Part shown: piece after piece, positions 22,254-33,168 of the stretch
Layout of the letters: each line of letters starts with the position of its first letter
How positions within the stretch are numbered: position 1 is the stretch's first letter
Source: Cystobasidiopsis lactophilus
Taxonomy: Eukaryota > Basidiomycota > Agaricostilbomycetes > Agaricostilbales > Chionosphaeraceae
NCBI GenBank assembly: GCA_001599975.1
Contig: BCIO01000004.1
Coordinates: forward strand, 1,091,434-1,155,433
DNA length: 64,000 nucleotides
Reading direction: 5' to 3'
The notes under the pieces: generated by a model
Databases searched by the model: none
The model's input: only the letters and a program-made list of their open reading frames with translations
What the model was told of the DNA's origin: nothing
Position numbers and translations under genes: made by a program

Positions 22254-23202
22254 ATGCTCGCACCGAAAGCCTCCGTCTTCTTTTTCATGGGCAGCACCCT
22301 TCCAGTCGTCTTGTCCCTCATCGACATCTGCCAGGGCAGCTGTCCTGCAGCGAGCCAGAGTGGCGGCTGGGGTACTTACGTCGGATCCGTCTCCTGTCTA
22401 ACGGCCGCCGATTCGAACCCTTCAATCAACGACGCCGGCGTCCAGACTCGTGTTTTGGACCCTTTCTCTTGGAAGAACGAGGGCTACTTCAAAGGGCCAT
22501 GCTTCAACCGCAAGCCCGACAGTGGCACCCCGGGGTTTAAAGCCGCTTTCGGCCAATCGACCGACTCTCAGATGGCAAGCCCTGCAATTTGTCGGGACAT
22601 CCTATAATCATTGACTCCTGGAACAGTACCTCTTCTTCAATGCACTGGACTGTGCGGATGATGCGGTCGCTTGGATTAGTGTCGGCCAAGGTCCTACTTG
22701 CGTTGGTGCTGCAGACGGTGATCATTCCTGGTACCGCTTCATTACTTGGACGTTTGCTCAAACCGAGCGTAACGACAGGAGTCAATTTTCGGTCGTGGGC
22801 CGTTACCTCCAAAACGACGGCGCCGGGCAAGCGCCATCATCGAAGGGCCGCACTCCATTGAAGCGTGTCCGCCGGAACTGCGACTTGGATGGACTTTTTG
22901 GCTCTCTGAGAACCTTTTATGCGCAATTTATATATACCAACGCGCTTTTGACGACGCTCTTCAATTTCAGTCGCGTCCATTGGTCGGCTCGCCTTCTCCT
23001 TGCATTTTTTGGCAAATGCTCTTTTGGTTCATTGATAATTGCATTTCTCGTGAATTTGTCTACCTCTGAGAAGAGGCATGCTTCGTGGTGGCCCGAATTG
23101 AAATGCCCGCCCACGCCACGCCACCAGCTCTCAGGCGCTTGGTCGCCTGCTGGCCGCATTTTTGCCACCTTCGCCTTTTTAACGTTTGGGAGTCGGCTCT
23201 GA
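22254..23202 (+). CDS. Putative secreted protein, unrecognised
   Basis: The first exon opens MLAPKASVFFFMGSTLPVVL, a good signal peptide, and continues with a Cys-containing ectodomain (GGWGTYVGSVSCLTAADSNP; WKNEGYFKGPCFNRKPD). At first the frame seems to break, but two short introns restore it: GTGGCA..TCTCAG near 22521-22573 gives NGKPCNLSGHPIIIDSWN, and GTACCT..GCCAAG near 22624-22688 leads to SPTCVGAADGDHSWYRFITW then TFAQTERNDRSQFSVVGRYL. Past about 22860 the frame runs to a stop at 23202, but composition becomes less protein-like and two frames look equally plausible, so the 3' end is unsure. Secretion is likely; the function is unknown. It might be a cell-wall or host-interaction protein, but that is speculation. 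Confidence 0.5.
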
Positions 23203-23798
23203 GCGCTTAAGGGGCTATCTCGGGCACTAAATTGTTTGGTCAATGAATCCCAACGGCTTTGCTTTTGTTAAATTAAATTTTTTGTTGCGCTGTGTTTGTC
23301 GTCGGCAAGCCTATTTTTAATTGGTTGTGTGGGACGACAAGCGAGGAGCAGCGCTGGGATCTTGGGGACCTTGCAACATCAAAGAGGGCAGAGAGGGCAG
23401 ACTGCTGTAGCCGCCAATCGCTGCAAAGGCCGAGCACAAGTCCGCCAAGGCCGACGACGAACGTGGTCCAATCAATTTGAGGGGGGAACTGGCGATCGGC
23501 ATTCTATGCAAGCTCAAAAGCTTGCTTGGGTTCTGGAGCTGCCTGAACGCGTCGCTGTTGTTGTCGCAGTCTCCTGTGGCAGCCTGACAGCAACGACCAA
23601 GTGCCAGCCACCCTGAAAAGACGCGATAACATCGACATCGATTGCCGAGGTGGTGACGCAGAGAGAGGGATTTTGCAGAGGAAAAAAAAAATCGCACCTT
23701 CAAAGGAGTCACCTCAAAATTCTTCGCCCCTCAACAACGACTCCCGCCTCCGCTGCCGCTTTGATACTGCCTATAGCCTATAGGGCTACACGATCCCA
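23203..23798. other. Intergenic: upstream of the Ecl1-like gene
   Basis: About 600 bases. Minus- and plus-strand open frames are short and without motifs. An A9 run sits near 23682-23690. I see nothing else in it. Confidence 0.4.
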
Positions 23799-25300
23799 TG
23801 GGTTCGGACGACATTGCCGAATTCTGCTTGCTGTAAGTCTGGCGAACGGACAGCACCCCACTTTTTTGCTCGGCGGCGACAATGCTGAGCGAGAGCGCTT
23901 GTTTGTTGACAGATGCGGCAACGAATGCGAAGGCGCCTACTGCTCCGCCGAGTGTGAAGCGCAGGACGGCGACGGCGACGCCCCCCAGCTCGTGCACAAC
24001 ACGCTCGAGGCGTCCTCCTCTGGCTCAGTGTGCTCGACCCCGCCCCAGTCCGCCACGTCCAGCCCGTTCTTCGAGGCCACCCACGCCAGTGGCAATGTGC
24101 CCCCGCTCGAGCTGGGACGCAAGGCCCTGAACTTTGACTACTCGGCCTATGCCAACGTGCGTTTGGCCTTCCTCCGAAATCCTTGGCTTTTTATAAAATT
24201 CCTGACATGCCGCTCCGATGACACAGGACTTTGACGACGACAAGGAGGCCCTTCACACTTTGGCGACGTCGGAGGGGGCGATTGCGTCCACCTTTCGCCT
24301 CCGCTCGTCATTCTCCTCTCCGCGCCGCCCTTCCCTGTTTCAGGAGCCCACCCCCAGCGCGGCATCCGCGGCCGCCAATGTCATCAAGTTTCGTCGCACG
24401 CCTCAACAGCTTCCCTCGGAGCCACGCCGGCTGTCCTCCAATTTGCTCAGCCCCGTGCTGCGGCCCTTGACGTCGCCGGCCATCAAGCCGCTCGGCCTCA
24501 AGGTGGTGCCCAAGAAGAAGCGCACCTCTGCGCCCAATCACAGCCACTCGGACGCCGCTTGTGGCAAACCCGGCTGCCCTAGCCAATTGCACCAAGCCGC
24601 CGGCACCAAGGACACGGAAACCCGCCTGCAGTCCTTCGCCATGTCCCGTCGTGCGTCGGCGCCCATCACCACCGTCCACCGTGGCTTCCCCGCCATGTCC
24701 AACATCTCAGATCCGTCAACGTCGGGGTCATCGCCGGAAGAAACGGACGGGGAAGTGACAGCGCAGCTGCACCGGGGAAGGTCGAGGCAGGTCCGAGCGG
24801 CCAACACCCCTGCCGCGCCCAAGCAGCGCGCCGAGTCTGCCCACCTCTTTGGCGCTTCCGGTGCACCCATCTGCTCCAAGCCGGACTCCTGCGCCGCCGC
24901 CACGTCGAGCAGCATGTCCCCACCTGCCAATACATCGGCACCGGCTCGCCCACTCCGGTACCTCTTCGGTCGAGCCACGCCATCTCCACGCCCTTCGGCG
25001 ACTCGGGAAGAGGACGAGGGCACTTTGGTGGACGACGAGGCCGATCTGGAAAGCTCGTTCGACAACTTGGACCTCGGCTCGCCAGAGATGAAGGCCATGG
25101 ACTCCGCGGTGGCGTCGTCGTCGTCGGAAGAGGATGCGGACCAACGGCAGCCGTCCCGGGGGAGGACACGGGCGAGGTCGTCCTTTACGTCGTCAGAGGT
25201 CTACCGGTCCAAAAGCCCGCAGCGCCAAAGCCGATCCCGCTCCAATTTCCGCCTCAAGCATCACAACGTGTTCCCGCCGCCCGTCCCAGTACAGCGGTGA
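23799..25300 (+). CDS. Ecl1-like zinc-binding protein with a long disordered C-terminus
   Basis: Ecl1 proteins of fission yeast are small zinc-binding regulators that extend chronological lifespan under nutrient limitation. Exon 1 (MGSDDIAEFCLL) joins through a GTAAGT..TGACAG intron to CGNECEGAYCSAECEAQDGD, giving the Ecl1 pattern F-C-x2-C-G-x-x-C-x-G-x-Y-C-S-x-E-C-x-x-x-D at the very N-terminus. The rest, about 400 residues, is low-complexity: Ser/Pro-rich with short basic patches (LKVVPKKKRTSAPNHSHSDA), an acidic stretch (EEDEGTLVDDEADLESSFDN) and an Arg/Ser-rich end (SEVYRSKSPQRQSRSRSNFR). Fungal filamentous and basidiomycete relatives are often long in this way, so the tail is not necessarily a fusion. 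A role in transcriptional or nutrient control is inferred from the family only. A second intron lies near 24155-24227. Confidence 0.72.
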
Positions 25301-26234
25301 CACCAGGCCCCCCGCCTCCTACCTCAAAATGTCCATTAGCAACAACAACGACCCCCTCGTTCTGACGCCCACTCTTCAAACTTTTTTCAACTTTTCATCA
25401 TCATGGCTTTCCGAAAGCATCAAGATCCTCCTCATGACCACCACATCTTTATGATCAAGCTCTTCGGCTCGCCCTCTCCCTTCAGCTTCTTTCAACATAC
25501 CCCACTCACGCACGATATCAACCAAAATTTTCTTCATGTCTTTTCAACAAATGCATCTTTTTTTCTCCCTCCACTTTACTTCAAGCAAACTCAGCAAGCA
25601 TCAAACACATCACCACGGAAAACAAAAGCAGTGCAACCCACTTTCTCCACCATCTCACTACAAACCCATTCCAGCAAAGACGAGGGCCGGCTTCGTCTTC
25701 TGGACCTTTCTTTCGGCATATCACACCCCATCCACCACTCCCTCCCCTTCTTTACGGAATCGAACACCAAACGGAGGGCCACCGCATCGTGGTCTTCAGG
25801 CTCAAGAGCAAAAAGGAACTGGCCGCTTCCAAGGCGCCAACCAAAAAAAGGGTTTTAGAGACAAGGACATTGGTTTTGCCTTACAATCTTGTTTCGGGCT
25901 TTTTTGTTTTGTCCTAGAGCGGTTGCAAGATCACCTACACGAGGGTAGAATCATCACCACTCGGCTTTCTACCTTTCTCGATTCTTGCGCGTTGACTTCG
26001 GGCGTTCGCCACTCCCTTTGTTTACCTCTCTGCCTGGCCTTCACGTCCATGAGTTTCCGTGTTCACAACGACGATCAAGAAGGCTCTGGCAAGTCTTGCG
26101 AGGGTCATCTCTTGCCCAAGGCGCCGTCACGACAGCTGGTCTCCGAGACTCGTCCTCAGCTGTGTCTCTCCTCGGCCCCGCCGCGCGTTCTTTAGACTCT
26201 GCAGCTGGTCTGCCCTGCCCTTTAAACAGTAGTC
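25301..26234. other. Long intergenic stretch, pyrimidine-rich
   Basis: About 930 bases, strongly CT- and A-rich between 25300 and 25800, as expected for a 3' untranslated region and flanking DNA. A 219-codon plus-strand frame (25536-26195) has no family motif and a composition dictated by the CT tracts, so I do not call it a gene. Confidence 0.45.
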
Positions 26235-27620
26235 ATGCCCTTTGACGCCATCCTCTATCACCCTATCCAAGGCGCGTTGGGATTGAAGCCGGTGGCGAAC
26301 GTCCTTCCTGACTTTGACGGCTCTGAATAGGGACCATTGGCCTCTTGAGCTTCTTGGTGACGATGATAGCGGCGGGAGTTCAGGTGGCGCGTATGATTCA
26401 AGACATCACAGCGCTGAACAACGAAGGCGCGACCGTGACCATCAAGACCTTGGGCGCGCCGGACTGCTCTGCCAGTGAGCTGCTCTGTGCCCTTCCGTTG
26501 CCTGAGAGGTCCTGATTATCGCCAATCAAAGTGATTCCAGGGACCGACTGCCCTTACGAGCGCAAGTTCTCCTACTCTTAACGGCGTTGCCGCATTGGAG
26601 GCTGCGCGTAAACTGATCCGAGTACATCTTTCCAGCCGGCAGTTGGTTCAGTAGTCAGTTTCACTCTCTTTTGTCTATATACTGCAGGAACTGACGGAGA
26701 TGCTCGCATAGCCCCCCTGAACCACCTCTTGGTACGCCCGTTCTGATGCCCCTTCCGCTATTCTTGATACCTGCGTTCTTGGTCCCTCAGCTGGGGTTTG
26801 TGTTTTTGTTGATGGCCTGGACGGAGCTGCCTGGTACGGCCTGGGGCCTTGACAATTTCAATTTCGTACCCATCTGGACAAAGGACGTGGGACCATGGTG
26901 CACAGGAATACGTCTGTTCCCTTGGCTGACATCTTGGAGGTGCAAAAGCTAAATTGTTCCACAAACAGTACAAATCTATGTAGGCGCAACGATGGCAACT
27001 TGGAGAACGAATACTGAGGAGCAATGGTTCAGTTCGGCCTTGAGATCCTCAGCATCCCTGCTGCTCTGGTAGGAACGTACGTACCGAATTTGACTGCCAA
27101 ATGTGCGCTCTTCTGATTTCGGCTGAAGCGCTGGCGAGGCATGGCTGTGCTACATTTCGGCTTGGTCAGTGATCCTCCCCTTCGCACGTTAGCTCGGGCC
27201 TGACCCGACATGAGCAACCGTAGGATATTCTTCGGAGTGGGTGCTATCAACCTCATGGTCGGCATGCTGCGAGGAAAGGACGTTCGTTACATGCGCGGCC
27301 AAGTTCGTCCTGGCGGGTGGGTCCTCGCACTCTTTTTGTCAGCGATTCCTCTGATTAGCCCACGTAGAGGTGGTCCAAAAGGCCCCAGCAAAGAGCAAAT
27401 CGTCAAAATGAAATGGGTAAAGACCCTCCGTCCCGGATTTTCTCCAAGCCGCTTTCTCTGAACTGCTGACAGGGCCTCATTGAAGGAGCGATCTATACAA
27501 GGTTGGTCTGATAGCGACTATCCTGTCCAAACACACTCATATTAGTCCCTTCAGTGTTGGTCAAAACGTCAGTATTGGCCCTTGTAGGTGGTGTTGGGCT
27601 TCGCTGTTCCCGTCCTTTCG
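26235..27620 (+). CDS. Most diverged member (copy 0) of the tandem four-helix membrane protein family
   Basis: Several short exons match the five clear paralogues downstream in the same order. The first helix and its following stretch read TIGLLSFLVTMIAAGVQVAR then MIQDITALNNEGA (compare GVAVEIIRVVQEMEAL). The second helix (FLIPAFLVPQLGFVFLLMAW) is followed directly by TELPGTAWG, which shares the ELPGT motif of the family. The third and fourth helices appear as QFGLEILSIPAALVGT and RIFFGVGAINLMVGMLRGKD, with the family signature GKDVRYMRG. The C-terminal block KMKWGLIEGAIYT corresponds to KAKWAVLRGSLDT. The probable start is MPFDAILYHPIQGA. Exon joins are uncertain and the 3' end is approximate; the gene may be functional but divergent, or decaying. 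It is in the same orientation as the other copies. Confidence 0.5.
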
Positions 27621-28387
27621 CTGAATACCACCTCGATGGTTCGTTCCAGTCATGAACGCCATGAAAGAGTTCTCTGCGGCAGTTGCAGCCTTGTAGAGCC
27701 ACGTACTTACTGCAATACCACTGGCCTGCCCGCTCCTCCCTGAAAGCTGCTGGCCCTGCCTCCAAACTTGCTTGCCCTGAGAGCACTCAAACCTCTCTTC
27801 GCCTCTTGCTCCGTTTCTAGCGAAGGATGCTTCAGTGAAACAGCGTACTTTTCGAGGCCAGAACTCGCACAGCCACGGGCCGACTGCCCCGACTCGCGCG
27901 CAACCTGCTTGCGGCCGCTGTGGAGCAATGCGGCCAGAGCGCAGCTAGAATCGTCTCGCTTGTGAGATTACTGAACCATTTCTGCCCTCCGAGAGCACTG
28001 GTTCCGAAGTGCCGGCTCGCTGGCGTCGGAAGCGTCAAGCAACGAGGCCTGCCAGCTGCCAGCTGCTTGAAGAAGCTGCACTTGACTTTTCGTGTACTCT
28101 GCGCTTGGCCGCTGCTCAGTCTTCTTGTGGAGCTTGTTATCACGGTGCAACACCAGTCAGTAAGCTGCCTTGACCGACCGAGGAAACACTGCCTCTCCGC
28201 CGACCGACCGTCCGACTGTGTTGTCTTCGGTCCCGGTGTCTTTTGGAGTTTAACGGCCTGCGCCGCTGCGGTCCCACTAGCGTTGTAGTCTATTACATTC
28301 TCTTGATCTGCCTTGGTTTGGCTTTTGATTGACGCGATCTGACTTGTTCCGCGAGCGGCGGCGACAACATTCATCTTGTAGCATCAA
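27621..28387. other. Spacer between array copies 0 and 1
   Basis: About 770 bases. Open frames on both strands (for example 27920-28288 plus) carry no motif. I see no recognisable remnant of another copy here. Confidence 0.4.
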
Positions 28388-29664
28388 ATGCCAACTGCTA
28401 CAGAGCATCCCATCAGCTTCTTCTTTGCTGTCATCAGTGCCGGAGCCTGTGGCCTGGGCGTGGCCGTCGAGATCATTCGCGTCGTTCAGGTAAGCATCCT
28501 TCATGGGCGCTCCGGGTGGCGTTGCCATGTCTTGGTCGCGCCCATTCTGCATTGGCTGGCCAAGATATGAATAGAACTGACGGTGTCCCGGTCGTATCCA
28601 GGAGATGGAAGCATTGCGGCGCAATGCGGTCGTTCCCGTCTCGTCCCTCGTTTTGTCAAGTGGGCGGCACCCTCATCTTTGCCTGCCCGATCTGACTGGG
28701 CATGTCTGTCAGATACCTGTGGCTTCTTTTTTCCTAGTACCGATATTCCACTGCAGCCAGTGAGTCCTTCACCGACCTCGGTTGCGAATGCGGTTTCGGA
28801 GCTTAGTTCTGACCCGGCGGCCAGGGCTCTTTTATTTCGACGCCGCTTTGGCACATGTGGAGCGCCTTGGTCTTGCTGTTTATGTTGTCTGTATTCTTCC
28901 TCTTCTCTACGCTCTCATTGCGCTTAGGTTTGGGGCAGTTTGTCGGAATTGCCGGGCACGAGGTCATTCGGTTCAATGGTCTGCTTGTCCCCATTCACTA
29001 CCATGGGAAACTGCCCTAAACCGCCAATTGATACAGCTCAAATGGTGTCCGCTATTCGACGCGGAGAACTTTGGCGTGTGGGCCACTGGTTGCCTTCAAA
29101 TTTTGTTCGGCTTGGGCATCCTGGGCATTCCTTCAGCACTGATGGGCAACTACCAAGAGATATGGCTTCGGTTCATTACTGGTAGGTCAATTATCACTTG
29201 TGCCCGCTAAGGTTGCAACTGAGAATTTCACGAACAGGGTGGATTCTCATTGGTTCGTTTGGACATTCCCTCATGCCACTGTGGCTGATCAGTCGATTTG
29301 GTCCAGGCATCGGTACAGTCTTAGTCTTTACGGGCATGCTGGTGGGCAAAGACATTCGGCTTTGGCGAGGTGTAGGCGCTCGTTCCTCGCACTGTTTTCG
29401 CCGCAACCGGAAGGCTGACACTGGGTGAACGTCAGCAATTTGAGAAGCGTTCGGATCTTTTCCCGAAACCAATGAGACCCACTGATCCTCATGGAGGGGC
29501 CGTACTTCACAGCGCAAGAAGAGGCATCTAAGATCGCTGTGGCCAAGACGAAGTGGGCGCTCCTCAGAGGCAGCTTGGACACGCTGGTCGCTTCGAACGC
29601 CAATCTTGGAGTGCTCTACAAATCCGTCTCTGAATGTGATGAAGCAATCAAAGAGCTCGAATGA
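28388..29664 (+). CDS. Tandem four-helix membrane protein, copy 1
   Basis: Start MPTATEHPISFFFAVISAGA, then CGLGVAVEIIRVVQ, ending at a GTAAGC donor; the next exon begins EMEALRRNAVVP. Further exons give CGFFFPSTDIPLQP, the second helix block GSFISTPLWHMWSALVLLFM, SELPGTRSFGSM, the third helix WCPLFDAENFGVWATGCLQI with LFGLGILGIPSALMGNYQEI, the fourth helix ending VLVFTGMLVGKDIRLWRG, and the C-terminal block KTKWALLRGSLDTLVASNAN followed by LGVLYKSVSECDEAIKELE. The predicted protein has about 230 residues, four membrane segments and a hydrophilic C-tail of about 50 residues. No family name comes to mind; the layout recalls small Golgi tetraspanners, but that is architecture only. Splice positions are shared with the other copies. 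Confidence 0.75.
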
Positions 29665-30158
29665 TCAACGGTCCGGCCTGTCCTCTCCTCACCAACATGG
29701 TCTCTGCTGTCTCGCGTCTACCGAATATCCGCCCGCAGTATCATGACTGTGACGGCAAGAGCTGGCTCCGTCATTCAGTAGGCGTGGACAGACGGGCCGC
29801 CACAGCCTTCTTGCTAACCCCGTGTCCTTCCGCTGGGCCTGGCCAGACTAGCGACCTTATTCATCTACGTATGACTACCTCTCACGACAACTATAAAGGT
29901 CAACTATAAAGGTAGAAATACGGCCAAGAGCCACTGCTGGTGCTATTCGACGTAGTCGTCGGCTGCAGCAGCGCCTCCTTTACCTGTAGCGCCCCGAGGG
30001 CGGAAAGCGGCGGCGGCGGTCTGTCACCCTTGGACTCAGCCTTGACTCCACCGCAACTGCGACACTGGTCTCCTGGAGCGATTCCAACCAGATTGTGCAG
30101 CCTCTCCGGTTTCGACTACTGCTCATCTTAAAGCAGGCGGCCCAGGTGGCAAAAATCC
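29665..30158. other. Spacer between array copies 1 and 2
   Basis: About 490 bases, presumably the terminator of copy 1 and promoter of copy 2. Near 29880-29910 the motif caactataaagg is repeated directly twice. No gene seen. Confidence 0.45.
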
Positions 30159-31423
30159 ATGACCTGGGAAGAGCACCCTTTTACTTTCGCCCTTGCCCTG
30201 CTCAGCGCTGGAGTCTGCGGGCTAGGGGCAGCGGTCGAGATTCTTCGCCTTGTCCAGGTAAGCATCCCCGGCCTTCAGCCTCGGTGGCGTTAATCATCCG
30301 CATCCGCTGTCGCCGCCAGGTACCTAGTCTTCTTCATCATTAGGTCTATCTTGATCTGGAAGCTGACCTGATCCCTCCGCGGGCACAGGAAATGGAAGTT
30401 CTTCAGCATGAACCCTTTTCTCCTGTGCAGACCCTCGCGCTAGCAGGTAAAGCATTTCAAACCTCCCCGTCTGCATCAAAGCTCAGGACCGCTAGGCTCG
30501 TGCCCGTTCTTGCCTCTCACCGACTTGCCACTGCAGCCCGTAGGCTTTGCTTCGTTGGACATGTCTTCAATTCTTTGTTTTTTACCACAGCGCCTTCGCA
30601 GGGCTCCTTCGTCTCTACTCCTCTTTGGCACATGTGGTCGGCATTGATTCTGTTCTTCATGTTGTACGCTCTACCGCGTCCTGCTCTCGAGGCAAGGTCT
30701 GACATTAGCGCGAAGTTTATCGGAGCTTCCAGGAACTCAAGTCTTCGGCGGAATGGTAGGTCTTGCCCTTTATGACCATTCGTAGTACTACTGACAACCA
30801 GGCTATTAGCTCGGCTGGTGCCCTCTTTTCGATGCAGAAAAGTTCGGAGTTTGGGCCACGGCGTGCTTGGAGATCCTTTTTGGCCTCGGAATACTTGCTA
30901 TTCCGTCAGCCTTGATGGGAAATGTCCAAGAAATATGGCTAAGATACATCACCGGTAAGCTGACTTTGCCCCTCGGCAGGTTGTCTAAGTTGAGGATTGG
31001 TGCTCTAGGCTGGGTTCTCTTGGGCACCGGCGTCGTTCTACTCTTCACTGGCCTTGTGGGTCATCTTTGTGTTGTTGAAATTTCTGGTGTCTCAAAGCGA
31101 CTTTGAGGGCAGCTTTTCGGAAAAGACGTCCGGCTGTGGCGCGGCGTAGGTCTCGCTCTTATCCGTAGGCTTGAAGAGATCACTGACGAGGTTGCGCTCA
31201 CTCTCAGCAATACGAAAAATGTAAGGTACTCGCCTCTTTGTGCCTGCTAGCAGCTGAAACGAGGTATCCTTTGACAGCGAATAAGCCTGCCAAGAAGGAC
31301 GTCGTCAAGCAGCAGTGGTCTGTGCTACGCGGCAGTCTGGACACCCTGGTTGCCTCGAATGCCAACCTTGGAGTGCTCTTCCAGAGCATCAGTGCTTGCG
31401 ATGAAGCCATTAAAGACCTGTAG
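30159..31423 (+). CDS. Tandem four-helix membrane protein, copy 2
   Basis: Start MTWEEHPFTFALALLSAGVC then GLGAAVEILRLVQ at a GTAAGC donor. The next exon begins EMEVLQHEPFSPVQ, ending at a GTAAAG donor. The second helix exon is GSFVSTPLWHMWSALILFFM and the third helix is FGVWATACLEILFGLGILAI with PSALMGNVQEIWLRYITG. The fourth helix is WVLLGTGVVLLFTGL, interrupted by an intron before LFGKDVRLWRG. The C-terminal block reads KQQWSVLRGSLDTLVASNAN then LGVLFQSISACDEAIKDL before TAG at 31421-31423. Compared with the others this copy is divergent in the second exon and in the loop between helices two and three, where the ELPGT motif is not clear. The conserved hydrophobic core and C-tail argue that it is still under selection. 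Confidence 0.72.
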
Positions 31424-31733
31424 AATCACTCGGCCCGGCCCCGCATATGCGCTTTAGGTTTCTTGGCTTTAATTCGCTCCCATGACCGCCAGCTACTGAA
31501 GCAAAGGCTTGATCTTCAGGCAACCCTGTTCTGTCATACCTGAAGTCGCGAAATTCCGAAGTCCTGGTGCACTGCCTCTTTGCCACCTCAGCGCTGGCAT
31601 GTTTGGACCTGGACTATCGCCGTTCTTATTCATTGGTTCTCCTCATCTTCACCGCTTCTTTACTCTCATCTGTTTCTGCTGCGACCTGTGATTAGCAATC
31701 AGGAAGCGTTCTTCGGACGAGCCATCAGAAAGC
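31424..31733. other. Spacer between array copies 2 and 3
   Basis: About 310 bases. The part from about 31510 to 31620 resembles the spacer at about 32950-33065 upstream of copy 4 (shared blocks around cctg-tctgtcat, cactgcctctttgccacctc, tttggacctg), so duplicated units include upstream DNA. Confidence 0.5.
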
Positions 31734-32877
31734 ATGTCCTTGCCGGCGCATCCTTTCTCTGTCGCTTTTGCTGCGATCAGTGCTGGTGCTTGTGGACTGG
31801 GGGTTGCGGTCGAGTTGATTCGCGTCGTACAGGTCAGTGGCGTTCTGCTCTTGACAGTGACTTGGCTTACTCTCCCTCGTTTAGGTATTTCTTTCGAGCT
31901 GGAAATGTCCTCGTTGGGACAAATCTGACTTATCGAGCGTCTAGGAAATGAGGGCGCTGCAGCATCATGCATTTTCGCCGGTCTCTAGTCTTTCCACGGC
32001 AGGTAGGCGGAAACCTTCCTGTATCCGGGTCAACCTCAACGCACGCCAGACAACTGTGGTTTCTTCATCCCTGCCACGGATCTGCCACTACAACCCGTTC
32101 GTTTCCGTTGCTCTTTGGGAATTTTCCGGTCTTTGTCTTCATTGCTAGAGATTTGCAGGGCAGCTTCGTATCAACGCCCCTTTGGCATATGTGGTCGGCC
32201 TTGATATTGTTCTTCATGCTGTCAGTGTCTTCGGCTCTTGATCACAGCCGGTTCTGAAGGTACCGACACCAGCCTATCAGAGCTGCCCGGCACTGGGCAA
32301 TTCGGAGTAATGGTCTGGTTTCACGTTTGGTCGGCTTTGTTCCCACCCTGACGGTTCCTGTCTTCCAGCTCAAATGGTGTCCTCTCTTTGATGCCGCAAA
32401 CTTCGGGGTTTGGGCGACTGGCTGCCTGGAAATCCTATTCGGCTTGGGCATTCTTGGGATTCCATCTGCCTTGATGGGCAACTACCAGGAGATATGGCTT
32501 CGATACATTACCGGCTGGATCTTGTTTGGTATTGGCACCATTCTCCTATTCACTGGCTTACTGTTTGGCAAAGACGTACGGGCATGGCGCGGCGTGCGTG
32601 ATCGTCTCCTTCGAAGCTTCTTCCCGCGCGTCACTTAGCACGCTCTCTGTCTGGCTCTCTAGCAATTCACAGCGCGTAGGTATCCCTCCAATATCTCGAA
32701 GTCATCTGCGTGCTGACCAAAGCGACAGCGGGAGCCAAACCGAACAAGGCGGCCATTGCGAAAGCGAAGTGGGCAGTCCTCCGAGGCAGCCTGGACACCC
32801 TGGTCGCGTCAAACGCCAACCTTGGAACGCTTTACAAAGGCATCTCTGAGTGCGAGGCCGCCATCAATGATATGTAG
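31734..32877 (+). CDS. Tandem four-helix membrane protein, copy 3
   Basis: Start MSLPAHPFSVAFAAISAGAC then GLGVAVELIRVVQ at a GTCAGT donor; the next exon begins EMRALQHHAFSPVSSL. The second helix block is GSFVSTPLWHMWSALILFFM. The third and fourth helices read KWCPLFDAANFGVWATGCLE, ILFGLGILGIPSALMGNYQE and GWILFGIGTILLFTGLLFGK, ending DVRAWRG. In this copy the intron that separates helices three and four in copies 1, 2 and 5 is absent and the codons run straight through (YITGWILFGIGT). The C-terminal block is KAKWAVLRGSLDTLVASNAN then LGTLYKGISECEAAINDM before TAG at 32875-32877. It is close to copies 4 and 5 in this region. The function is unknown. Confidence 0.75.
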
Positions 32878-33168
32878 AACAACTTGGCCCGGCCCAGCAG
32901 GTGCTTCAGCTTCCTTTCGTATTCGCGCGCCCCGACGGCTGGCGACTTGTGCTTGAGGCAGCCCTGCTTTGTCATTTTTTGAACGGGCGTAAAAATCTGG
33001 GGCCCAGCTGCACTGCCTTTTTGCCACCTCCAGCGCCACTTGGCATTTCTGGACTTGAACAGCGGCTTGACATCTTTCCCAGTATTCCTCAACTGTGCTC
33101 ATCAGCATCATCCCAGCCTCACTTTTGGACTTTTGGCGTTCCTCGATTAAAGCGAAGTGCCTGATTCC
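32878..33168. other. Spacer between array copies 3 and 4
   Basis: About 290 bases, similar in its middle to the spacer upstream of copy 3. No gene seen. The stop-proximal sequence ggcccggccc also follows copy 2. Confidence 0.5.

Noticed and set aside
22405-22440. B-box-like GGGTTCGAATC on the minus strand
   Set aside because: It lies in an exon coding for AADSNPS and has no T-stem or A-box partner.
22254-23202. Pseudogene with shifted frames
   Set aside because: Two short introns with acceptable splice sites restore one frame through most of the gene, so I kept it as a gene with an uncertain 3' end.
25536-26195. 219-codon plus-strand frame
   Set aside because: Composition follows CT- and CA-rich tracts; no motif, no splice continuation.
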